Source: Candidatus Sulfotelmatobacter sp. (GTDB lineage Bacteria; Acidobacteriota; Terriglobia; Terriglobales; Acidobacteriaceae). Taken from it: a stretch of DNA of 64,000 nucleotides. The stretch lies in NCBI GenBank assembly GCA_030041475.1, contig JASHNU010000025.1:33830-97829 (forward strand). The letters are read 5' to 3'. A program made the translations under genes and the position numbers. Shown one piece after another: positions 33,988-41,896 of the stretch (position 1 is its first letter; each line of letters opens with the position of its first letter). The notes below the pieces were generated by a model that did not search any database, was not told the DNA's origin, and was given only the letters and a program-made list of their open reading frames with translations.

Positions 33988-34395
33988 ATGGACTTCAGCA
34001 TTGATCATCTCGGAATCGCGGTGAAGTCGCTGGCGGCGGCGAAGGCGATTTATGAGAAGCTCGGCCTGGCCGTGTCGGAGGAGGAGACCGTCGCGCAGGA
34101 GCAATTGCGGCTGGTGATGGTCCCGGTGGGCGAGAGCCGGCTGGAGTTGTTGGAGGCGACATCGGAGGGTTCGGCCATCGCGAAGTTCATCGCCAAGCGT
34201 GGGGAGGGCCTGCACCATGTCTGCCTGAAGGTTCCGGATTTGCCCGCTGCGGTGGCGCGGCTTAAACAGGAGGGCGTGCGCCTCGTGTCGGACGAAATCA
34301 AGACGGGCGCAGGCGGTCACCAGTATGTTTTCGTTCATCCCTCGAGCGCGGGTGGCGTGCTGTTGGAGTTGGTCCAGGCGGACGGTCCAAAGTGA
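33988..34395 (+). CDS. mce: Methylmalonyl-CoA epimerase
   Basis: A 135-residue vicinal-oxygen-chelate (glyoxalase fold) protein of the usual epimerase length. Metal-binding positions are visible: His7 in IDHLGIAV, His76 or His77 in GLHHVCLKV and Glu127 in LLELVQ. It interconverts (S)- and (R)-methylmalonyl-CoA between propionyl-CoA carboxylase and the mutase. Nearness to meaB, on the same strand, supports the assignment. The stop codon overlaps the ATG of the next small gene by one base. Confidence 0.92.
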   Translation: MDFSIDHLGIAVKSLAAAKAIYEKLGLAVSEEETVAQEQLRLVMVPVGESRLELLEATSEGSAIAKFIAKRGEGLHHVCLKVPDLPAAVARLKQEGVRLVSDEIKTGAGGHQYVFVHPSSAGGVLLELVQADGPK

Positions 34396-34604
34396 TGCCA
34401 GCTATCGTGCAAACCCGAGCCATTGGCCTCAGTACATTGTGGGTGATTGTGGTGATTGGCTCTATTCTCTCGGTGCTGATCATCGTGCTTGGCACCATCT
34501 TGCGCAGGACCTGGCTGTGGACAACTGCAATTGCCCTCATCAGCACAACCCTAGTAGCTGCGGTCGGTGCGGCTGTTTTGGATCATCTCGGGTACGGCCA
34601 TTGA
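34395..34604 (+). CDS. Small two-span membrane protein
   Basis: A 69-residue protein made of two hydrophobic segments (about 12-33 and 41-62) joined by a short basic loop (RRTWLW) and ending in DHLGYGH. Its ATG shares a base with the epimerase stop (TGATG), implying coupled translation. Family and function are not recognised. Confidence 0.6.
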   Translation: MPAIVQTRAIGLSTLWVIVVIGSILSVLIIVLGTILRRTWLWTTAIALISTTLVAAVGAAVLDHLGYGH

Positions 34605-34622
34605 ACTCTGCATCACTCTTCT

Positions 34623-35300
34623 ATGCTACTTCTCGTCACAGACACTTCGGGCAAGCAAGGTTTTGTTGGCCTGGTGCAGGCCAGAGATCCGATTCAAGTT
34701 TCGGTGATTGACGAAGCCCCTCTTGCGGGCGGAACATTTTCTGCGCAGTTGGTTCCGCAGATTGCCGCGCTACTGGCGCAGCATGGGCTCAGCAAGCGCG
34801 ACATCGACGCGTTCATCGTGGTTTCGGGACCGGGGTCATTCACTGGACTACGCGTCGGGCTGGCGGCGATCAAGGCGCTGGCTGAGATTCTGCGGAAGCC
34901 CATTGTGCCCGTCTCGCTGCTGGAGGTGGTGGCTCTCGCGTCGCGGACGGAGGGGAGAGTCCTGGCCGGCCTGGATGCCGGCAGGAACGAAGTTTACGCT
35001 GGAGAGTACAAAATTGCCGGCGAGTCGGCGGAGTTGGTGCGTGAGCAACTGCTGCCGAAAGATGAGTTCATGACTCCGGCCCGAGCGGCGACGATCGTTA
35101 CGCCGGACGAATCCGTGGCCGGGATAGCGAAGGCGGCGGGGCTTTCGGTTGTGCCTGTAGAGCGCCCGCGGCCTGCCGATATCGCCGGCCTTGGCTGGCG
35201 GAAGCTCCAAGCAGGCGAGGCGGTTACGCCGGAGCAGCTCGAAGCCAACTACATTCGTCGCTCCGACGCCGAGATTTTTTCGAAGCCAGCTAGCTCTTAG
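34623..35300 (+). CDS. tsaB: tRNA threonylcarbamoyladenosine biosynthesis protein TsaB
   Basis: A 225-residue ASKHA-fold protein. LLLVTDTSGKQGFVGL opens the fold, and SGPGSFTGLRVGLA is the diagnostic TsaB motif; GLDAGRNEVYAGEY follows. TsaB scaffolds TsaD and TsaE, which place the t6A modification on tRNAs reading ANN codons. It precedes rimI by 30 bp, a common pairing. The end of the gene and the short gap carry a TTAGCTTCTGGC-type microrepeat, which encodes the last few residues. Confidence 0.92.
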   Translation: MLLLVTDTSGKQGFVGLVQARDPIQVSVIDEAPLAGGTFSAQLVPQIAALLAQHGLSKRDIDAFIVVSGPGSFTGLRVGLAAIKALAEILRKPIVPVSLLEVVALASRTEGRVLAGLDAGRNEVYAGEYKIAGESAELVREQLLPKDEFMTPARAATIVTPDESVAGIAKAAGLSVVPVERPRPADIAGLGWRKLQAGEAVTPEQLEANYIRRSDAEIFSKPASS

Positions 35301-35319
35301 CTTCTGGCTTTTAGCTCAA
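35284..35319. repeat. Microrepeat (TTAGCTTCTGGC unit)
   Basis: AGCCAGCTAGCT, TTAGCTTCTGGCT and TTTAGCTC follow each other, partly self-complementary, across the tsaB stop codon and the gap before rimI. Weaker than the other hairpins of this class. Confidence 0.4.
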
Positions 35320-35330
35320 CACTTCGAATA

Positions 35331-35825
35331 ATGACAGCCAACGATGTCAACATTCGCCCTGCAACCTCTAACGATGTTGCCACGATGGTGACGCTGGAGC
35401 GCGAGTGCCCGACCGCGGCCCATTGGACGGAAAAGCAGTACCAGAACTTGTTTGCTACGACGGCCGCTCGCCTGGAATCCCTGGTTCTGATCGCGGAGGA
35501 AACCACAGTCGCGCCGACCTCGTCGGAATCGTCGGCAGTGCTGGGCTTTCTCGTAGGCCGGCGGGTCCATTCTGAATGGGAGTTGGAGAACATCGTGGTA
35601 GCTCCGTCTGCGCGCCGAAAATGCCTCGGGAAGCGGCTTGTGGAAGCTCTCCTTGACCGGGCGGAGCGAACCCACAGCGAGTCTGTGTTTCTCGAGGTCC
35701 GGGAGTCAAATACTGCGGCGCGCCTGCTTTATGAAAAAGCCGGATTTCAGTTGACCGGGCGTCGCAAGTCCTATTATGTCAACCCGTCCGAGGACGCTGT
35801 GGTGTATAGCCGGAGCCTCAGATAA
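35331..35825 (+). CDS. rimI: RimI-like GNAT N-acetyltransferase
   Basis: A 164-residue GNAT protein. The beta4-alpha3 region ENIVVAPSARRKCLGKRLVEALL holds the acetyl-CoA loop, but the usual R-x-x-G-x-G/A reads R-R-K-C-L-G, with Cys98 replacing the first glycine. The C-terminal LYEKAGFQLTGRRKSYYVNP is typical of RimI. RimI acetylates the N-terminus of ribosomal protein S18 in E. coli, and its gene often sits beside tsaB as here. An inserted acidic stretch (residues 56-68) is not usual. Assignment rests on motif and context. Confidence 0.85.
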   Translation: MTANDVNIRPATSNDVATMVTLERECPTAAHWTEKQYQNLFATTAARLESLVLIAEETTVAPTSSESSAVLGFLVGRRVHSEWELENIVVAPSARRKCLGKRLVEALLDRAERTHSESVFLEVRESNTAARLLYEKAGFQLTGRRKSYYVNPSEDAVVYSRSLR

Positions 35826-35935
35826 GCCATTCTCATCCTGAGACCGCACCATAAATTGCACCACTTTTTTGGCATTGCCCATGTGTTAACGCCGTGTTAA
35901 CGTAAGCCCATATCACGGTTTGGAGGTCTGCCTGG

Positions 35936-36166
35936 ATGCTGACTCCGAGAGACCAACTCCTGACCAGTCATGAAGAATTCCGCAGGCTGGCTCAGGAGCA
36001 CTCGCAGTACTCGCAACGCCTTGATTCACTCACCCAAAAACGTTACCTCAGCGAGGACGAGAAGCTGGAAGAGGTGCGTCTGAAGAAGCTGAAGCTGCGC
36101 TTGAAAGATCAGATGGAGTCGATCGAGCGCCAGTTCCGCCAGCAGTACGGCGTGAGCGTAGCGTAA
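35936..36166 (+). CDS. DUF465 (YdcH-like) family protein
   Basis: A 76-residue, highly charged helical protein with the DUF465 pattern: [25 protein letters not shown], then [27 protein letters not shown]. It likely forms a helical hairpin or coiled coil. No function is established. GGAGG lies before the ATG, and a terminator follows within 60 bp, so it is a single-gene unit. Confidence 0.85.
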   Translation: MLTPRDQLLTSHEEFRRLAQEHSQYSQRLDSLTQKRYLSEDEKLEEVRLKKLKLRLKDQMESIERQFRQQYGVSVA

Positions 36167-36221
36167 CTTCTCCAGTTCTCGTGTGGTTTCGGCCGCAAGG
36201 GAATTAATCTATTCAGTCAGG

Positions 36222-36244
36222 GGCGCAAAAGAGCGCCTTTTTTT
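36222..36244 (+). terminator. Rho-independent terminator
   Basis: GGCGC, AAAAGA and GCGCC followed by seven T residues, 56 bp after the DUF465 gene. Confidence 0.85.
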
Positions 36245-36327
36245 ATCTGCACTTACGCGCCCGGGGCATCTTCGTAAGTGGATTAGCGCCGAGCCGAGCC
36301 CGCCCGCGTCTATAATTGGTACTTCCC

Positions 36328-36990
36328 ATGGTTCGCGATGGCTACTACTACGCTTTTACCCTGCTCGCGGTTGCGGCCGTGATCGGCTGGCTGACCCGAC
36401 CTGTTTGGGCGATCGTTCCTTGCGTGCTGGCGTTTTTCTTTCTCTGGTTCTTCCGCGATCCTGAGCGCGCGATTCCCGCAGACGCCGGTGCCGTGGTCTC
36501 TGCGGGCGATGGGACGGTCACGGATATTTGCCAGGTTGAAGTGGAAGGCGAGGGGCAGACGCGGATCAGCATCTTTCTTAGCGTCTTCAATGTGCACGTG
36601 AACCGCTCGCCAATTGCGGGGGTCATTCGGGATGTCCGCTACCAGCGTGGGCGCTTTCTGAATGCGATGAACAAAGTGTCGGCCGAGCACAACGAGCAGA
36701 ACATTGTGACCATGGAAAGCGATGGGCAGAAAGTCGTATTCAAGCAGATTGCCGGACTGCTGGCTCGGCGCATTGTCTTCTATCCGAGGGTAGGAGACCG
36801 GCTGGAGCGCGGTCAGCGCGTGGGATTGATCAAGTTTGGTTCCCGCGTGGATGTGTTGTTGGAGGCCGCGGCCCGCGTGAACGTAAAGATTGGCGATAAA
36901 GTGAAAGGCGGAGCGACCGTGCTCGCCTACCTCCAACCGCAGGATGCTCTCGCGACGGCCGGTGCGTCTGCCGTCGAGAGGAGGCGCTGA
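36328..36990 (+). CDS. psd: Phosphatidylserine decarboxylase proenzyme
   Basis: A 220-residue short-type (archaeal/Gram-positive-like) PS decarboxylase. Two hydrophobic segments near residues 8-42 anchor it to the membrane. FRDPERAIP and [16 protein letters not shown] are conserved, and self-cleavage would occur at Gly171-Ser172 (IKFGSRVD), giving the pyruvoyl prosthetic group on the small chain. It makes phosphatidylethanolamine from phosphatidylserine. The TGA overlaps the ATG of pssA, so both steps are translated together. The ATG at 36328 is preferred to a TTG four codons upstream. Confidence 0.93.
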   Translation: MVRDGYYYAFTLLAVAAVIGWLTRPVWAIVPCVLAFFFLWFFRDPERAIPADAGAVVSAGDGTVTDICQVEVEGEGQTRISIFLSVFNVHVNRSPIAGVIRDVRYQRGRFLNAMNKVSAEHNEQNIVTMESDGQKVVFKQIAGLLARRIVFYPRVGDRLERGQRVGLIKFGSRVDVLLEAAARVNVKIGDKVKGGATVLAYLQPQDALATAGASAVERRR

Positions 36991-37856
36991 TGGATCAAGT
37001 CACCCCCAAACCGCGGCGGCGCTTCCGTAAGGGGATGTACATTCTCCCTTCGCTGTTTACCACAGCGAACATGGGGCTGGGATATTACGCCATTCTTGAA
37101 GTCATCCACGCCTCGGCGACTGAGTACGTGCATCTCGACAACGCCGCCAAGGCGATCGGCTTCGCGGTACTGTTTGACGGGCTGGATGGCCGCATCGCGC
37201 GCATGACCGGCACGACCAGCGATTTTGGCCGTGAACTGGATTCCCTGGCGGATGCCGTCGCGTTCGGTGTAGCTCCAGCCATGCTGGCTTGGGTCTGGGG
37301 ATTTCACCTCATGCCTCCTGTGCTGCTCACCGACTGGACCCACAATTGGCACATCAAGTTGACGCAGTTGGGCGCGATTGCCAGCTTTCTTTTTCTGATT
37401 GCCGGTGTGAGCCGGTTGGCCCGCTTCAACATCACGAGCAACCCGCAGCCTTCCAATCCCGGCCGTCCGGGCAAGAAATATTTCGTAGGCATGCCCATAC
37501 CGGCGGGCGCGGGCGTGATTGCCGCCGTGGTGCACTTTGCCGAAGGAGAACCTCTCGTCTCCTGGTATATGGCTCTGACCTGGCTGGCGATGGTGACCAC
37601 AGTCGGGTACCTGATGGTGAGCACCTGGCGCTTCTATAGCTTTAAGGACATTGATTTCCGCTCGCAGCATCCCTTCCGGCTCGTGGTGCTTCTGGCCGCG
37701 CTGTTCTATGGCATTTGGCTCTTTTCCGGGCCAGTGCTGTTCGGAGTGGCACTGCTCTACATGGTCTCCGGCGTATTCTGGCGTTTGCAGTGGCTGTTTC
37801 GCAAGCGAACCAATCCTCCACCTCCACCTTACAAGGAGGCATCGCAAGCATCGTGA
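36990..37856 (+). CDS. pssA: CDP-diacylglycerol-serine O-phosphatidyltransferase
   Basis: A 288-residue membrane enzyme with the CDP-alcohol phosphotransferase signature: DGLDGRIAR, then DFGRELDSLADAV, holding the metal-binding aspartates. Around eight hydrophobic spans are visible. It joins CDP-diacylglycerol and serine to form phosphatidylserine, the substrate of Psd encoded just upstream with a one-base overlap. The C-terminal proline-rich tail (NPPPPPYKEA) is followed by a GTGA overlap with the next gene. Confidence 0.93.
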   Translation: MDQVTPKPRRRFRKGMYILPSLFTTANMGLGYYAILEVIHASATEYVHLDNAAKAIGFAVLFDGLDGRIARMTGTTSDFGRELDSLADAVAFGVAPAMLAWVWGFHLMPPVLLTDWTHNWHIKLTQLGAIASFLFLIAGVSRLARFNITSNPQPSNPGRPGKKYFVGMPIPAGAGVIAAVVHFAEGEPLVSWYMALTWLAMVTTVGYLMVSTWRFYSFKDIDFRSQHPFRLVVLLAALFYGIWLFSGPVLFGVALLYMVSGVFWRLQWLFRKRTNPPPPPYKEASQAS

Positions 37857-38926
37857 GCGAGTCGGTCAAAATGTCTTCTGCGCATGCCGTCTCTACCCGC
37901 GGAAAGCTGTACCGCGCCGCGATTGTGGGCGCGGCATCTCTCAAGGGGAAAGAAATTGCCGAGATGCTGAACGAGCGCAATTTTCCGGCCGCCGACGTGC
38001 GCCTGCTCGATGATGACGAATCCCTGGGACAGCTTGAGGCCATGGGCGACGAAATCAGCTTCATCCAGAGCGTGCGGGCAGAGCAGTTTGAGCACGTGGA
38101 TTTCTCTTTCTTTGCCTCCGATCCCGAGTGCACTCGCCGCAACTGGAAGAGCGCGCGCGACGCGGGCAGTGCGATCATTGATCTCTCCTCGGTGCTGGAA
38201 GAAGAAGCCGGCGCCAGTGTCCGGTCGCTGTGGGTAGAGCGCGAACGTGGACGCGTCGTACCTCCGGAATTGCAGCCGGGCCCATGCGTCACGGCGCATC
38301 CGGTTGCCATCACACTAGGGCTGTTGCTCTTGAGAGCGCAAAGGGCGGGCGGATTGCGCCGGGTTGTGGCGACCGTTCTTGAGCCGGCTTCCGAACACGG
38401 CCAGCGCGGCATGGACGAACTGCACCAGCAGACGGTGAACCTGCTTTCGTTTCAGCCGCTGCCCAAGGACGTTTTCGACGCGCAGGTCGCCTTCAACATG
38501 GTTGCTCGCTACGGACCGAAATCGCAGCCTACGCTCGATTCCGTGGAAGCGTGCATCTTGCGCCACTATCGCAAGATCACCGGAGAGACTGCTCCTCAAC
38601 CTTCCGTCATGTTGCTGCAGGCTCCGGTTTTTCACGGCCATGCCATGACGGTTTTTCTGGAGATGGAGAGCCCGGTCGATATCCCGGCATTAACGCTTGC
38701 CTTGGCGGGCGATCACGTGGCGTTTCCAAGTGCTGAAGACGAGACACCGAGCAACGTGAGTTCGGCGGGCCAGGCGGACATTCAAGTCTGGGTCAAGAGC
38801 GATCCGGTTCAGCCCAACGGCGTCTGGCTGTGGGTCGCCGCCGACAATCTGCGCATCTCAGCACTGACCGCGGTCGAATGCGCTGAGAGCATGACCGCTA
38901 CGCGTCCGGTTGGGAAGATCCAGTGA
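37853..38926 (+). CDS. Aspartate-semialdehyde dehydrogenase-like protein
   Basis: A protein of about 357 residues with an N-terminal NAD(P)-binding domain (RAAIVGAASLKGKEIAEML) and a C-terminal Asd/ArgC-type dimerisation domain. In true Asd the catalytic cysteine sits in PNCTT; here the matching stretch reads GPCVTAHPVA, so a cysteine is present but the surrounding motif is altered, and the later catalytic His region (APVFHGHAMTV) is recognisable. It may be a divergent Asd or a non-catalytic paralogue. GTG at 37853 overlaps the pssA stop; ATG at 37871 is an alternative. LptE follows with another GTGA overlap. Confidence 0.75.
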   Translation: MSESVKMSSAHAVSTRGKLYRAAIVGAASLKGKEIAEMLNERNFPAADVRLLDDDESLGQLEAMGDEISFIQSVRAEQFEHVDFSFFASDPECTRRNWKSARDAGSAIIDLSSVLEEEAGASVRSLWVERERGRVVPPELQPGPCVTAHPVAITLGLLLLRAQRAGGLRRVVATVLEPASEHGQRGMDELHQQTVNLLSFQPLPKDVFDAQVAFNMVARYGPKSQPTLDSVEACILRHYRKITGETAPQPSVMLLQAPVFHGHAMTVFLEMESPVDIPALTLALAGDHVAFPSAEDETPSNVSSAGQADIQVWVKSDPVQPNGVWLWVAADNLRISALTAVECAESMTATRPVGKIQ

Positions 38927-39513
38927 ATCGAGTACGGCCTAGCGAGTACCGAGTACCGAGCCTATCGCGCTCTCCCTCGGCACTCGGTACCTGGCACTCG
39001 GTACTTGCATCGCTCCTGTTTATTCTCCTGCTAGCGAGTCAGGGATGCGGCTACCATACTGCCGGACACGCGGTTCAGCTTCCCGAAAACGTCAAGACCA
39101 TCGCCGTCCCGACTTTCAAGAACGAGACGATGACCTACCGCATCGATCAGATGCTGACCGCTGCCGTGGTGCGCGAGTTTACCACGCGCACTCACTACCA
39201 CATGGTGAACGATCCAGGCGACGACGCTGACGCGACGCTGCGCGGCACAGTGCTCTCCACCGCGAGCTCGCCGCTGACCTATGACACTACGAGCGGTCGA
39301 ACGGCCAGCGTGCTGATAGTGGTCAGCATGAGAGTGGTGCTCAGCGATCGCAACGGCAAGGTGCTCTACCAGAATCCCGCCTACGTGTTCCGCGAGCAGT
39401 ACGAAGTTTCGCAAGATCTTTCGAGCTTCTTCGAAGAGGATTCGCCCGCGTTCCGCCGCCTGTCGCAAGATTTCGCACGCACCCTGGTTTCCAACATCCT
39501 GGAGGCCTTCTGA
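38923..39513 (+). CDS. lptE: LptE-like outer-membrane lipoprotein
   Basis: A 196-residue protein with a lipoprotein signal: hydrophobic VLASLLFILLLASQ then GCGYHTAG, the cysteine being the likely lipidation site at residue 42. The mature part matches the LptE family (LPENVKTIAVPTFKNETM, YRIDQMLTAAVVREF). LptE plugs the LptD channel in lipopolysaccharide export. The signal peptide has an unusual N-terminal extension of about 25 residues encoded by a GAGTACC-type hairpin repeat (38929-39006), so the true start may lie further downstream. It is followed by holA, a common arrangement. Confidence 0.85.
   Translation: MNRVRPSEYRVPSLSRSPSALGTWHSVLASLLFILLLASQGCGYHTAGHAVQLPENVKTIAVPTFKNETMTYRIDQMLTAAVVREFTTRTHYHMVNDPGDDADATLRGTVLSTASSPLTYDTTSGRTASVLIVVSMRVVLSDRNGKVLYQNPAYVFREQYEVSQDLSSFFEEDSPAFRRLSQDFARTLVSNILEAF
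38929..39006. repeat. Microrepeat hairpin (CGAGTAC unit) at the lptE start
   Basis: GAGTACCGAGTACCGAG (38944-38960) is complementary to two copies of CACTCGGTAC at 38981-39005. It overlaps the beginning of the lptE frame, encoding its N-terminal extension. Confidence 0.65.
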
Positions 39514-39519
39514 TGCTAG

Positions 39520-39545
39520 AGTGGTTCTGACCACTGGCCACTGAC
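39520..39545. repeat. Microrepeat hairpin (CCACTGG unit)
   Basis: AGTGGT, TCTG, ACCACT form a short stem; CCACTGGCCACTGAC continues the repeat. Lies between lptE and holA. Confidence 0.5.
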
Positions 39546-39553
39546 GATTGCCC

Positions 39554-40678
39554 ATGAGAGCCTTTGCCCAGGCGGAACGCTTTGTCAGCGAACTGGAATC
39601 GCGCAAGCTGCGTCCGGCTTACGTGTTTGTGGGCGATGAAGCCTTCTTCCGTAAGCGCTTTCGGGACGCGATTCTCGAACATCTGGTTCCTGCCGACCTG
39701 CGCGATTTCAGCCTCTTCGAATTCGATCTTGCGGAAACGGATCTGGCCGAGATTCTCGACCGCGCGCGCACGCCGTCGCTCATGGCCCCATTTCAGGTTT
39801 TCTTTGTGCGCGGCGTGAAGAATCTTTTTGGCCGCGGTTCCAATGACGACAAGCTCGCCGCCATCGAGGAATACTGCAAGAACCCGAATCCCGATGCGCT
39901 GGTGGTCTTCGTCGCTGACCACATCAGTATTCCTGCCGACATCCGCCGAATGGAGATGCAGGACAAAGAGCGCTACCAGCGCATTCGCGACACCATGGGC
40001 CAATACTGCGGCATTGTGGAACTGGCACGGGTGGAGGAGGGCGAGGCCGTCCGCTGGATTGGCGATTACTGTTCGAGCCGCAGCGTGAAGATTGAACCGG
40101 ACGGCGCCCGCGAACTGGTCGACGCCCTCGGCGGCGACATGATGATGATCTCGAACGAACTGGAGAAGCTGATTTTGTATGTCGGCGAGAAGAGGCGCAT
40201 TACGCTGGGCGATATCGAGACCATGGTTCTCGCTGCCAGGCAGCGCTCGCTGTATGAACTGACGGACGCCATCTCGAGCAAGGACCGCGTTCGCGCACTC
40301 GAAATTCTTGACGCAATTCTCGCCTCGGGCGACGGCGAAGAGGCCGCCATCGGCCACATCTACATGCTGGCGAAAACCTTCCGTCAGATGCTGGTGATCC
40401 TGGAGCGCAACGTGCGCGACCAGCGCATGCTCTGGGCCGCGCTGTGGCAGGGATTCCGCGTGCCTCCGTTTGCCGCCGACGACATCATCAAGCAGGCGCG
40501 ACGCTACAAGTCCCGCCGCGAGCTGACGCGGGCCATCCGGATGGTGGCGAAAGCCGACCTCGCCCTGCGGTCGAATCCTGTCAGCAAGCGGCTGGTGCTC
40601 GAGCGGCTCGTCATGGATTTGACCACCGAGCCGAAGCTCGAAACTCCGGGCTGGATGCAGGATCAGCTGCCGGTCTAA
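39554..40678 (+). CDS. holA: DNA polymerase III subunit delta
   Basis: A 374-residue clamp-loader subunit. Recognisable parts are RPAYVFVGDEAFFRKRFRDAI at the start, FFVRGVKNLFG, and the C-terminal region KTFRQMLVILERN with the final helical collar, which ends LVLERLVMDLT. There is no P-loop, as expected for delta, which opens the beta clamp. The ATG at 39554 follows a microrepeat. Its position after lptE is the common order in many bacteria. Confidence 0.9.
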   Translation: MRAFAQAERFVSELESRKLRPAYVFVGDEAFFRKRFRDAILEHLVPADLRDFSLFEFDLAETDLAEILDRARTPSLMAPFQVFFVRGVKNLFGRGSNDDKLAAIEEYCKNPNPDALVVFVADHISIPADIRRMEMQDKERYQRIRDTMGQYCGIVELARVEEGEAVRWIGDYCSSRSVKIEPDGARELVDALGGDMMMISNELEKLILYVGEKRRITLGDIETMVLAARQRSLYELTDAISSKDRVRALEILDAILASGDGEEAAIGHIYMLAKTFRQMLVILERNVRDQRMLWAALWQGFRVPPFAADDIIKQARRYKSRRELTRAIRMVAKADLALRSNPVSKRLVLERLVMDLTTEPKLETPGWMQDQLPV

Positions 40679-40698
40679 GGCTCGCTCGTCACGCTGTC

Positions 40699-41451
40699 AT
40701 GTTGGATGTACGGTCCTATCTCGCGCGCGTCAACTATTCCGGCCCGACCGCTCCCACGATCGACACACTTCGCGCCCTTCACCGCGCACACCTGCTGACC
40801 GTCCCGTTCGAAAATCTGGACATTGAGCTCGGACGCAAGATCGTCATCGATGAAGATGTCATCGTCCGCAAAGTGGTTGAACTGCAACGAGGCGGGTTTT
40901 GCTATGAACTGAACGGTGCTTTTGCCGCCCTGTTGCGGGCGCTCGGATACCGGGTGACATTGCTCTCCGCGCGAGTGGCACGAGAGAGTGGCGGCGAGGG
41001 GCCTGAGTTCGATCACCTTACTCTGCGCATCGATCTCGATGAGCCGTGGCTGGCGGATGTCGGCTTTGGCGAGTCGTTTCTGGAGCCACTCAGAATGCAA
41101 GCGGATCTGGAACAAGAGGACCCGGCCGGCATCTTCCGGCTGGCACACACCAGAGAACGTTTTCGACTGGAAAAGGCCGTTGCACAAGGGGAGTGGAAAC
41201 GGCAGTATTCCTTTGGACTTCAGCCGCGCCGTCTGGAGGAATTCGCCGGCATGTGCCATTACCACCAGACGTCGCCCGAGTCGCACTTCACCCAGAATCG
41301 CATTTGCACCCGTGCCACGGCCACGGGCCGCATTACGCTTTCAGGCATGAAGTTGATTATGACGCGAAATGGCCTGCGGGAAGAAAGAATGCTCGATTCG
41401 GAAAAAGCGCGGGCAGATGGTCTGGCGGAGCACTTCGGAGTTCACTTGTAG
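40699..41451 (+). CDS. nat: Arylamine N-acetyltransferase
   Basis: A 250-residue NAT with the full catalytic triad: Cys68 in LQRGGFCYELN, His106 in EFDHLTLR and Asp120 in WLADVGFGES. The N-terminal YLARVNY and TVPFENLDIELGR also match. NAT enzymes transfer acetyl groups from acetyl-CoA to arylamines or hydrazines. The ATG at 40699 is 20 bp after holA, so it may be in the same operon. The physiological substrate is unknown. Confidence 0.92.
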   Translation: MLDVRSYLARVNYSGPTAPTIDTLRALHRAHLLTVPFENLDIELGRKIVIDEDVIVRKVVELQRGGFCYELNGAFAALLRALGYRVTLLSARVARESGGEGPEFDHLTLRIDLDEPWLADVGFGESFLEPLRMQADLEQEDPAGIFRLAHTRERFRLEKAVAQGEWKRQYSFGLQPRRLEEFAGMCHYHQTSPESHFTQNRICTRATATGRITLSGMKLIMTRNGLREERMLDSEKARADGLAEHFGVHL

Positions 41452-41469
41452 CGATGTCCAAAATACACA

Positions 41470-41493
41470 AGGCAGATCCCTCGAGATCTGCCT
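41470..41493. terminator. Hairpin between convergent genes nat and rpsT
   Basis: AGGCAGATC pairs with GATCTGCCT around a six-base loop. It sits between two convergent genes and could stop transcription from both sides, although a T-tract is weak. Confidence 0.55.
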
Positions 41494-41517
41494 GGCGCCT
41501 GTTCGGAGGACTGGAAG

Positions 41518-41781
41518 CTACTTCATCGCGCTGACGCGCACGCCTAGCCGGGACTTGTACCGCGAAGCGGTATTCTCGTGCAGCGTACCCTTCTGGATAG
41601 CCTTGTCAAGGGCCGAGACGGTCTGGCGATAAGCCTCCTGCGCGGCGCCCTTGTCGCCTTTTTCGATTGTCTCGCGCAGTTCGCGTAATTGGGTGCGCAG
41701 GCGGGAGGCGTTGGCGCGATTGCGGGTGGTACGGCGTTCGGTCTGGCGGGCGCGTTTCAGCGCCGAAAAGTGATTTGCCAT
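41518..41781 (-). CDS. rpsT: 30S ribosomal protein S20
   Basis: An 87-residue basic helical protein with the S20 signature: [36 protein letters not shown], and the C-terminal [16 protein letters not shown]. Complete family length. It binds 16S rRNA and is transcribed alone, convergent with nat and divergent from the AAA protein gene. Confidence 0.97.
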   Translation of the reverse strand: MANHFSALKRARQTERRTTRNRANASRLRTQLRELRETIEKGDKGAAQEAYRQTVSALDKAIQKGTLHENTASRYKSRLGVRVSAMK

Positions 41782-41896
41782 GTTTGGTTCGTTACCTTCG
41801 TTTAGCTAGAGAGATATTTCGGTGGGTCCGAAACACTTATTATAAAAGCTCAACTCTCGGCCGGTCAAACCCCGAGTGGATTGCGAGTTTGAGAAT

